From contig WFTU01000438.1 of NCBI GenBank assembly GCA_015485375.1, forward strand, positions 1 through 19,297: DNA of 19,297 nucleotides, written 5' to 3'. Origin of the DNA: Paracoccaceae bacterium (GTDB lineage Bacteria; Pseudomonadota; Alphaproteobacteria; Rhodobacterales; Rhodobacteraceae). Made by a program: the position numbers and the translations under genes. Positions within the stretch are counted from its first letter, which is position 1. Each line of letters begins with the position of its first letter. The notes beneath the pieces are model-generated. The model was given only the letters and a program-made list of their open reading frames with translations, made no database searches and was not told the DNA's origin. Shown piece after piece: positions 1 to 6,886 of the stretch.

Positions 1-3000
1 ATTCGGTGTGCTCAACGAAGAACCGCCCGCGAAAGCAAAGGCGCGGATATCCAGAAGGTTACTGTTTGTCAGCGTAACCGTACCCGTTTCGGCATTTGCG
101 GCAGTCTGGCTAATAGCATCACTGACACTTGCTGTAGCTTCGAGCGAATGACCGGTTCCCGAAGCCTCCGCAGACGCGTAAATCCGGAAGGTACCGCTGT
201 TGGTCATGCTAACCGTCGCAGTGTCACCGACTCCGCCGGTTGCGCGCGCATATTGATCGACAACAGTGTCAATGCTGGCCTCGGCGCTCGACGAGTCGGT
301 CATGAACCCGAATGCGATCGCGTTCAGAAGTATAGTGCCGCTGTTGTCAAAGGCGACACTTGCAGTTCCGGCATCACGGGCGTTCTGATCGAATGCATCG
401 CTCACACTTGCTGTGACTTCCAGATAACTGTCGGTTGCCGATCCCCAGGCATTGGCAATCAGATTGATCGTGCCGCTGTTGGTGAGGGAAACTGTTGCCT
501 CGTCCGTCGCATTTCCGAGGCCCCGGGCGGACTGCTGGACAAAACTGTCAATTGTGGCCTCGATACTGACTTCTTCAGACCCGTATCCCCTCGCTACCGC
601 GGAAATGTTCATCACGCCGCTATTTGCAAATGTCGCGCGCGTAGTGCCGGCGTTGGTCGCGCTTTGATCAATCGCGGTATCAACCGTTGCACTTGCCGAA
701 GCGTAACTGTCACCGTCGACGAAGGCGGAAGCAAGTATCGTGAACAGGCCGCTATTGGAAAAGGCGACAGAGGCGGTATCGCCGGCGCCACCCGTTGCGC
801 TGGCCGCCTGGTCAATTGCCGAAGATATGTTTGCCTCGGCCGTCGAGTAATCCATACCTCCGATAGCTTTAGCATAGGCCAGAAGTTCGAATGCCCCGCT
901 ATTGGAGAACGTTACACTTACATCGCCGGCGCGTCCCGCATCCTGCGAGATTGCGCTCTCGATCGTGGCGTTGGCGGACGCATTGGAGCTGAGTCCGACG
1001 GATGCGAAGGCGTCGGCCCGCATCCGGAAGGTGCCGGTATTGGTGAAACTTGTGCGTGCGACATCTGTTGCCAAACCGTTGCCGTAAGCGCCCTGGATAA
1101 TCACGCTCTCGGACATCGAAGCATTGGCGGTCGCGTCTTCGCCCGAGGCAATAGCCCGGGCATTGATCCGCAGTTCAAAAAGGCCATTATTGGTGAAGTC
1201 TACAGTCGCGTCGGCGCCATTGGCGTATTGCTCGACAGCACTGCTGATACTCACGCTCGCGCTGATGTTGGAGTCGCCGGTCGCGCTAGCAAAGCCACTG
1301 ACACGGAAGTCGCCGTTGTTAACGAAACGGGCAACCGCAGTACCGGTGCTCGAAACAGCAATGGCGCTCTGCTGGACTATGTGCTGGAAGTCAACTTCCG
1401 CAGACACGTCGTCGGCCGTGTCGCCCTTCGCGATTGCAGTTGCATAGATGTCGACAAGGCCATTGTTGACTAGCGAGGCTGTGGCCGTCTCCGCCCCCGA
1501 AATGCGCTGTTCGAAGGCCGTGCTGACCGATGCAGAAGCGTCGGAATAGGAATCCGATTCACCGTAAGCAAATGCTAGCGCCTTGATAACAATATCGCCG
1601 GAATTGACAATCGAACCCGTTGCCGTACTGCCGACAGACCCGTCGCCTTCCACCGTTTGTCCAATCACGGAGTCGACTTCCGCAGTTACGTTATCGGCGC
1701 TGTCGTTGGTGCTTACGGTCGCAACAGCCCTTGCCGTCACGTTGAACGCGTTGCTGTTGACAAACCGTGCGGACACGTCGGCCGCACCAAAAACATATTG
1801 ACGGAGTATATCGGAAGCATCGGCACTCGCACTTGCATCTGTACCCGAGGAAGCCGCAGATGCCAGAGCCGTGGCATTGATGTTGATCGCACCGCTATTG
1901 TCAAACAAAGCGCGGGCAATGCTGTTGGCTCCGGATGCACTCGCTTCCTGGTAAATACCGGTATCAACGGTTGCCGAGACAAACAATGACGACTCGGTGT
2001 TTTTTCCTTCCGCATAGGCGAAGATGTCCAGATTTCCGCTATTGATCAGCGAGGCATATCCCTGCTCACCGCCGGAAACAGACTGCCTGATTACGGTTTC
2101 GCTAATGCTCGCCGTGATCGAGAAGGAATCGGTGGCGCTGCCTATTCCGTAAGCCTCGGCGCCAATGGAGAGATTACCACTATTGACAAGCGAGGCCCTG
2201 GCGACGGAACCGGGCGTTCCGTCAGCTTCTGCGGTTTGCCTGATACCGGATGAAACCTGCGCGGTTATATCAATGTCGTAATCGGTGGCTTCCCCGTAGC
2301 CCGAAGCTCTGGCCAGAATATCCATGCGGCCGTTGTTAACCAGCATTGCGGTTGCTTGGTTCGCATCTGTCGCAATCTGGACAATCCCGTCCTGCACGAG
2401 AGCCGACGCGGAGATGTCGTCCTCATAACCGTCAGCCCATGCGAGAGCCGAGATATTGACGGTGCCGTCGTTGACGAAGGACGCTGTTGCTGCAAGCTGT
2501 GCGCCTCCGGCCTGCGCGCTCTGGTATATTCCGCTTTCAACGGTGGCACTCACGTCACTGGCCGAAGATCTGGTGGACCAGCCGACGGCCTTGGCAACGA
2601 TATCTATATTACCCGAGTTGACAATGGAGGCCCTTACGGTCTCGGCGTCGGAGGCTCCTTGAGCAATTCCCTTATAAACACTCGCATAAACAGAAAGGTC
2701 ATCGTTGGCGACAAGCGCGGCCTCTGCCCGAATGTTCAGCGAATTGGAGCTGTCGAGAGATACAGTAGCAGAACTGCCGACCGAAGAATCACCATTTGCA
2801 TACTGAACCACGCCCATAAATACGTTCGCGTCCCCGCTAGTGAGTACACCGGTAGCCGGGGTGCTCATGGGGCTGCCGGAGCCTGTGAAAGTACCGGCCC
2901 CGAAACCGTTGGTCATCACCGTGGCGGTAATGTCGATGTTCCCGCTGTTATTCAATGCGATAGAAGTCGTTTTGCGCCCGCTGCCTGCCTGATAAATGGC

Positions 3001-3535
3001 CGACGAGACAGTCGCTTGCGCCCATGCCCGAATTCCACCGAGAGAACTTGCGTCGGTGGCAGCTGCGAGCGCCTCGATCTGGATCGTGCCGGAGTTGTTC
3101 AACGCAATATTTGTAGACGCGGTTCCGGATGTGTTAGTGCTCGACCCTATATACTGGGAAATGCCGAGGCTGATATTGGCTTCCGCTGAAGCCAGGAAAC
3201 CTGTGGCATCAGCAGCAGCCCGAATTAATATAAGGTTGCTGTTTTCAAGTAGAGACTCGCTGATGTCGCCTCCGGCCTGGAGATAGATGCCCTCGGTAAT
3301 ATCGGCGCCTGCAACAGCATTCCATCCGACTGCCCGGGCTCCGGCCTCGATAACAATATCACCGGAATTGACGAGCGAGGCTCTTGCGACATTCCCGTAG
3401 GTCGTTTCGAACGCCGAAATGGAAACTCCGCGACTGACCCAAGCGTTGGCGTTGGCGTTGTCTCCGGTAGACCCGAAGGGACTTATAGCCGAAGCATCGG
3501 CGTTGGCGCCGATTTCCAATGTACCCGAATTGGTC
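1..3535 (-). repeat. Tandem degenerate ~141-bp (47-residue) protein repeats
   Basis: The NSG/NNG/NSN turn recurs near plus-strand positions 62, 202, 355, 481, 622, 760, 901, 1042, 1186, 1318, 1465, 1609, 1756, 1900, 2038, 2185, 2335, 2470, 2617, 2750, 2944, 3088, 3237, 3367 and 3526, mostly 132-150 bp apart. Each unit reads roughly (I/V)xQxA, a short Gly/Ala-rich stretch, A-x-(V/L/F)-x-NSG-x-(I/L)-x-I, then A-x-A-x-A-x-G and an A-S-A-x-V strand leading to the next (I/V)xQ. Repeats are conserved at protein level but diverged in DNA, which argues for old duplication under structural constraint. Confidence 0.85.
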
Positions 3536-4758
3536 AAAGCCGCGATAGCCGGACCGCCGTTCGACATTGCGCCCTGACGCACTCCGCCAGTCACGCCAGC
3601 GTTTGCACTGGCGGGGACTACGCCGGCAGTAGAAAACCCCCAAGGCACACTGGGGCCTGACAAAATAGAGAGGAATGGAGAAGTGGCGGTGAAGAAAAAG
3701 TAGCCCCCGTCCGCCCTCGCATCGGCCGTGATGCTTATATTCCCGTCGTTACTAACGGTATTTGTTACTGCGGTCGCGCCACTGCCGGCAAGAACAATGC
3801 CGTCCGCGCCGGCTCTTGCAGTGACAGTGCCGGATATGAAGCTGCGGGAAGATCCGGTCGCAAGGGCATGCGCCTCGACATTCAGCGTCGCGGAAGCCGC
3901 ATTGGAGAATGATACATCGAGCGCAGACCCGGTAGCCGTGGCGGTAGCGGCAACGCCAAGCGCCCTGCTTCTCGCCCGGGAATCGCCAAACGCCCAGGAC
4001 TGGACATCGATATTTCCGGAATTGGCGATCAGAATATCGTCCGAATTACCGGTACCGGTGGTTCCGACAAACACTCCGGCGGCTGCAACATTGGCGACGG
4101 TCCCGTAAGCATGGACATCCACCAGAATATCGCCACTGTTGTCGACTTCGGCCGCAACGGAGTTGTTCCCGAACAGACCTACGCCAACTCCACCGATTAC
4201 TCCGGCCGACGCCGTGGAGCCACCATAGCCGGAAACGTCGACACTGAGACCACCCGAATTGGTGACTTTGGTGTTGACGTCATCACCCAGCACGACAATG
4301 CCGCCATAAACGCCCGTACGGTCAAAGGCCGACGAGTTGGTTACCGTAACACTGGTATTCGTGCGCGCAGCCGACGAGTTGTTTACGCCAATCTGGCCGG
4401 CGTTGGCAACACCGTAGAGGAGGGATGAGTCATGCACGAGGATGCCGACTTCGGAGGCCGCGATAGAACCGCTCGTTGTGTTGGTTACTCCACCAACAAC
4501 GGAACCGTTGGTAATCTCGACACCGTCTGCGGTGCCTGCAATGCCGATAGTGCCGGAGTTCTCAACGCCCCAGGTGACCACGGAATCGTCGATGTAAATG
4601 AAATCGAAGGCCTGGGCCGAGGTGACTGTCACCGAGGGTGTCGAACTGCTGACGATCGAGAGGCCTGCGGCCTGGGCATAAAACCCGCCGCTCATCGCTA
4701 CAGCAATAAGGGACACGCCCCCCAACAAATACTGACGCTTCGCACTTTTTACGGACAT
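1..4758 (-). CDS. Giant repetitive secreted beta-solenoid protein (adhesin/autotransporter passenger-like), C-terminus beyond window
   Basis: The frame is open for 1586 codons from the ATG at 4758 to the left edge; I read every codon and found no stop. The start at 4758 is preferred over the ATG at 4764 because a GAGGG ribosome site lies 7 nt from the former and only 1 nt from the latter. Residues 1-30 are a signal peptide (basic start, then LLGGVSLIAVAMSGGF, AQA-A cleavage site). Residues 31 to about 400 hold irregular motifs such as VTNSG, VDNSGDILV and IANSGNIDV. After that come about 25 units of about 47 residues. The protein is rich in Ala, Ser, Gly, Asn and Asp, very poor in Lys, and has no Cys in the visible part. 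Such features are known from beta-helical surface adhesins and autotransporter passengers; that function is inferred. The missing C-terminus would show the secretion route (barrel, RTX or other). Confidence 0.85.
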   Translation of the reverse strand, partial: MSVKSAKRQYLLGGVSLIAVAMSGGFYAQAAGLSIVSSSTPSVTVTSAQAFDFIYIDDSVVTWGVENSGTIGIAGTADGVEITNGSVVGGVTNTTSGSIAASEVGILVHDSSLLYGVANAGQIGVNNSSAARTNTSVTVTNSSAFDRTGVYGGIVVLGDDVNTKVTNSGGLSVDVSGYGGSTASAGVIGGVGVGLFGNNSVAAEVDNSGDILVDVHAYGTVANVAAAGVFVGTTGTGNSDDILIANSGNIDVQSWAFGDSRARSRALGVAATATATGSALDVSFSNAASATLNVEAHALATGSSRSFISGTVTARAGADGIVLAGSGATAVTNTVSNDGNISITADARADGGYFFFTATSPFLSILSGPSVPWGFSTAGVVPASANAGVTGGVRQGAMSNGGPAIAALTNSGTLEIGANADASAISPFGSTGDNANANAWVSRGVSISAFETTYGNVARASLVNSGDIVIEAGARAVGWNAVAGADITEGIYLQAGGDISESLLENSNLILIRAAADATGFLASAEANISLGISQYIGSSTNTSGTASTNIALNNSGTIQIEALAAATDASSLGGIRAWAQATVSSAIYQAGSGRKTTSIALNNSGNIDITATVMTNGFGAGTFTGSGSPMSTPATGVLTSGDANVFMGVVQYANGDSSVGSSATVSLDSSNSLNIRAEAALVANDDLSVYASVYKGIAQGASDAETVRASIVNSGNIDIVAKAVGWSTRSSASDVSATVESGIYQSAQAGGAQLAATASFVNDGTVNISALAWADGYEDDISASALVQDGIVQIATDANQATAMLVNNGRMDILARASGYGEATDYDIDITAQVSSGIRQTAEADGTPGSVARASLVNSGNLSIGAEAYGIGSATDSFSITASISETVIRQSVSGGEQGYASLINSGNLDIFAYAEGKNTESSLFVSATVDTGIYQEASASGANSIARALFDNSGAININATALASAASSGTDASASADASDILRQYVFGAADVSARFVNSNAFNVTARAVATVSTNDSADNVTAEVDSVIGQTVEGDGSVGSTATGSIVNSGDIVIKALAFAYGESDSYSDASASVSTAFEQRISGAETATASLVNNGLVDIYATAIAKGDTADDVSAEVDFQHIVQQSAIAVSSTGTAVARFVNNGDFRVSGFASATGDSNISASVSISSAVEQYANGADATVDFTNNGLFELRINARAIASGEDATANASMSESVIIQGAYGNGLATDVARTSFTNTGTFRMRADAFASVGLSSNASANATIESAISQDAGRAGDVSVTFSNSGAFELLAYAKAIGGMDYSTAEANISSAIDQAASATGGAGDTASVAFSNSGLFTILASAFVDGDSYASASATVDTAIDQSATNAGTTRATFANSGVMNISAVARGYGSEEVSIEATIDSFVQQSARGLGNATDEATVSLTNSGTINLIANAWGSATDSYLEVTASVSDAFDQNARDAGTASVAFDNSGTILLNAIAFGFMTDSSSAEASIDTVVDQYARATGGVGDTATVSMTNSGTFRIYASAEASGTGHSLEATASVSDAISQTAANAETGTVTLTNSNLLDIRAFAFAGGSSLSTPN

Positions 4759-4843
4759 ACTCATTCCCTCGTTAACGCACAGTACTCACTGCACAAAAAT
4801 ACAACACACCAGCCTACTGTTTCGTAGGTTTATATACGGATCC

Positions 4844-4861
4844 GGCGCGAATTAACGCGCC
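4844..4861. repeat. Inverted repeat GGCGCG-AATTAA-CGCGCC
   Basis: Perfect 6-bp arms flank a 6-nt AT centre, about 85 bp upstream of the adhesin start. There is no T-run on either side, so an operator is as likely as a terminator. The role is unknown. Confidence 0.6.
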
Positions 4862-4914
4862 AAACCCAATACCCCAATAAGATTGATACACACACAATCA
4901 GCAATTGCAACAAT

Positions 4915-4928
4915 TTTCGGCGCCGAAA
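4915..4928. promoter_or_regulatory. Perfect 14-bp palindrome TTTCGGCGCCGAAA
   Basis: It is self-complementary with no spacer, so it cannot form a good RNA hairpin loop and is more typical of a dimeric regulator's operator. It sits about 155 bp upstream of the adhesin start and 50 bp past the ctaB stop. The regulator is unknown. Confidence 0.45.
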
Positions 4929-4944
4929 GACGACCCTACTCTAT

Positions 4945-4966
4945 TTGCAGTATGCTTGCAGTATGC
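4945..4966. repeat. Perfect 11-bp tandem duplication (TTGCAGTATGC x2)
   Basis: Two identical adjacent 11-bp copies lie just past the ctaB stop codon. One helical turn per copy is compatible with paired protein-binding sites, but slippage duplication is equally possible. Confidence 0.7.
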
Positions 4967-4978
4967 AAAATTGCGGCG

Positions 4979-5929
4979 CTAGAACAGCACCGGCCAGTTT
5001 TGCAGGCCCAGACCGAACTGTCGCAGGGCCGCCTCGGCGAGAAGCGCTACGAACAGACCGAAGAGGTAGAGCAGCGACAGGCGGAAGAAGCGTTTTTCTT
5101 CGGCATAGCTGTCGGCGGTTGCGGCGGCCTCGGGGCGGTGACGCAGGCCGTAGGCGCCTTTGACGAAGTCGATGTTCAGGCGGAAGGCCACGACCAGATA
5201 GAGCGGGCCGCCGATGGTGCTGAAGGCCAGCGCCAGGGAAACGGGTGCGAGGGCCAGTGCGTAGTAGAATATCTGGCGACGGGTGGCTTCGCGGCCGTGG
5301 GTAACGGTCAGCATCGGCACTTCGGCGCGGGAGTAGTCGTCCTTCATGAACAGGGCCAGCGACCAGAAGTGCGGCGGAGTCCACATGAAGATCAGGCCGA
5401 ACATCAGAAGCGATTCCGGTGCGACACCGCCGGTGGCAGCAGCCCAGCCGATCATCGGCGGGAAGGCACCCGAGGCACCACCGATCACGATGTTCCACGG
5501 GGTCGAGCGTTTCAGCCACATGGTATAGATCACGGCGTAGAAAAAAATCGTGAAGGCCAGCAGCGCGGCAGCCTGGATGTTGGAAACCAGCGCCAGCAGG
5601 ACAACGGCGATCACCGACAGGACAAGGCCGAAATTGCGGGCCTCGGTCGGAGAGACGCGGCCTGCGGGGACCGGACGTTTGGCGGTGCGGCGCATTTTGG
5701 CGTCGATATCCGCATCCCACCACATGTTGAGCGCACCCGATGCACCGCCGCCCAGCGCGATCAGCAGGATCGTCGCGACAGCGTTCAGGAAGGGCATGCC
5801 CTGCGGGGCAACGAGCAGACCGGCAGCGGCCGTAAACACAACCAGCGACATCACGCGTGGTTTCAGCAGAGCGAAATAGTCGCGCAAGATTGGCGAGCGG
5901 AGTTCGGCGGTTGCTGTTGTATCGGTCAT
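4979..5929 (-). CDS. ctaB: Protoheme IX farnesyltransferase (heme O synthase)
   Basis: This 316-residue UbiA-family membrane prenyltransferase adds a farnesyl group to heme B to make heme O, the precursor of heme A. The visible signature is N68-x3-D72-x3-D76 followed by KRP at 84-86 (prenyl-diphosphate/Mg2+ site), then YTMWLKRSTPWN near 135-146, GASGAFPPMIGW at 151-162, and WTPPHFW at 183-189. Multiple hydrophobic helices span the chain, and the length is usual for CtaB/CyoE. The start has a GGGAGG site 6 nt upstream. It is last in the oxidase operon, 89 nt after the cupredoxin gene, so it probably supplies heme O or A to this enzyme. Its separation by a strong hairpin may let it be expressed at a different level. 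Confidence 0.96.
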   Translation of the reverse strand: MTDTTATAELRSPILRDYFALLKPRVMSLVVFTAAAGLLVAPQGMPFLNAVATILLIALGGGASGALNMWWDADIDAKMRRTAKRPVPAGRVSPTEARNFGLVLSVIAVVLLALVSNIQAAALLAFTIFFYAVIYTMWLKRSTPWNIVIGGASGAFPPMIGWAAATGGVAPESLLMFGLIFMWTPPHFWSLALFMKDDYSRAEVPMLTVTHGREATRRQIFYYALALAPVSLALAFSTIGGPLYLVVAFRLNIDFVKGAYGLRHRPEAAATADSYAEEKRFFRLSLLYLFGLFVALLAEAALRQFGLGLQNWPVLF

Positions 5930-5952
5930 CTGTAGCCTCCCGTGGCTGGATT

Positions 5953-5970
5953 ACATCATCTGCGTGATGT
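5953..5970 (-). other. Small inverted repeat between cupredoxin gene and ctaB
   Basis: ACATCA and TGATGT arms (6 bp) flank a 6-nt loop, 24 nt upstream of the ctaB ribosome site. Together with the stronger hairpin just upstream in the transcript, it gives two stacked stem-loops in the 89-nt gap. The function is unknown. Confidence 0.45.
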
Positions 5971-5985
5971 GAAAATTCGTTGGGT

Positions 5986-6011
5986 GGGCGCGGCCCCGAA
6001 AGGCCGCGCCC
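5986..6011 (-). terminator. Strong GC hairpin after the cupredoxin gene (attenuator or mRNA-stabilising element)
   Basis: Perfect 10-bp arms GGGCGCGGCC and GGCCGCGCCC flank a 6-nt loop, beginning 7 nt after the cupredoxin stop. In the transcript the stem is followed by ACCCAACGAATTTTC, not a proper U-run, so termination would be partial at best. It may protect the upstream oxidase mRNA or set ctaB level. Confidence 0.55.
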
Positions 6012-6018
6012 TGCCGTT

Positions 6019-6873
6019 TTACATCTGCATTGCAGCGCCCGGAGTGGACATCTGGCCCATCATGCCCATCTGCATGTGGTAGGGCAGCATGCACATGAAC
6101 ATCCAGGACCCCGCCTCCGTGACGGTCACGACGAACTCGAAGTCGCCGCCCGGAAGCACGAGGGGCTTCTCGAACAGGGCTTCATGCTCGAACAGGCTCC
6201 AGTCCGCGCGGGTCGCACGGTAGTTGGCAGCCGCCATCAGAGGCCCGTTCATGAACATGAACTCGTGCGGGATCTGGCCACCGTTTTTCACGGTGAACTT
6301 GATACGCTCGCCGACTTTGACGTCGATGCTCATATCGGAGAAACCCCACTCGGTCATGGTCAGAACGATTTCACGGTCGAATTCGCCATCTTCCATAACC
6401 ATGATGCCGCCTTCGCTCATGTCGCCCATGGCGGCATTGCTCGGAGACATATTCATGGCCGTGGCCGCATCACCCATATTCATGGTGGTGCCGTCACTAT
6501 TGGTCATGGTCGTAGCAGCGTCGCCCATATTCATGGTCGTGCCGTCACTGTTGGTCATTTCCGTAGTGGAAGTGGCCATATCCATGGTTCCGCTGTCGCC
6601 ACCGGACATATCCATACCCGGCATGGAGCCCATTTCCTCGATGGCCTGTTCCAGAACAACCTCGTCCTGAGCAGGGACTTCGAACACACCGATATCTTCG
6701 GCGGATTCATCCTCCTGCAGGTTGAGGTTGGCCGGAACGAACCCTTCCTCGCGGAAGTTCGTCAGAAGGCTTTCGGAAGGCGGCAACTGGGAAATCGTCC
6801 CAACGCCTGCGGTGGTGAGATAGGCGACAATCAGACCGCCAACCAGACCAACCAGAACAAATACTCTTATCAT
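6019..6873 (-). CDS. Membrane-anchored Met-rich cupredoxin-domain protein
   Basis: The protein has 284 residues. Residues 2-24 form one hydrophobic segment (uncleaved anchor or signal). Residues 80-160 are a linker full of Met, Asp, Gly and Thr with MPGMDM, MDM and MNMGD motifs. Residues 165-284 form a cupredoxin domain with likely type 1 copper ligands H203 (in IPHEFMF), C261, H266 and M269 or M271, in a C-x4-H-x4-M arrangement. Met-rich periplasmic linkers are known to bind Cu(I). The gene starts 13 nt after the oxidase subunit I stop, with an AGGAG site 8 nt before ATG, so it is translated with the oxidase. It could be a copper donor for CuA/CuB or an electron carrier for the oxidase; sequence alone does not decide. 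The domain call is firm and the role is inferred. Confidence 0.85.
   Translation of the reverse strand: MIRVFVLVGLVGGLIVAYLTTAGVGTISQLPPSESLLTNFREEGFVPANLNLQEDESAEDIGVFEVPAQDEVVLEQAIEEMGSMPGMDMSGGDSGTMDMATSTTEMTNSDGTTMNMGDAATTMTNSDGTTMNMGDAATAMNMSPSNAAMGDMSEGGIMVMEDGEFDREIVLTMTEWGFSDMSIDVKVGERIKFTVKNGGQIPHEFMFMNGPLMAAANYRATRADWSLFEHEALFEKPLVLPGGDFEFVVTVTEAGSWMFMCMLPYHMQMGMMGQMSTPGAAMQM
6460..6558 (-). repeat. Tandem 51-bp repeat encoding a 17-residue Met-rich unit
   Basis: Residues 106-121 and 123-138 both read MTNSDGTTMNMGDAAT, a 17-residue period that is also near-identical in DNA. This suggests recent duplication and likely copy-number variation between strains. Each unit adds three Met. 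Confidence 0.9.
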
Positions 6874-6886
6874 TGTCAGATACTCC

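Larger units (their letters stand above)
4765..4978 (-). promoter_or_regulatory. Intergenic region upstream of the giant adhesin with several palindromes
   Basis: This 214-bp AT-richer stretch separates ctaB from the adhesin, both on the minus strand, so it should hold the adhesin promoter and the end of the oxidase operon. It contains a zero-spacer 14-bp palindrome at 4915-4928, an inverted repeat at 4844-4861, an 11-bp tandem duplication at 4945-4966, an 8-bp palindrome GCAATTGC at 4901-4908, and a small CCTAC/GTAGG hairpin at 4813-4828. I see no clear -35/-10 pair and no hairpin followed by a U-run. Confidence 0.5.

Noticed and set aside
148..1473. 441-codon open frame on the plus strand across the adhesin repeats
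   Set aside because: It is the exact complement frame of the minus-strand repeat gene, has many Cys and Arg, no periodic protein motif and no ribosome site. The minus frame shows a signal peptide and ordered repeats.
1..3535. CRISPR-like or transposon origin for the periodic sequence
   Set aside because: DNA units are diverged, lack identical repeats and unique spacers, and stay in one open reading frame.
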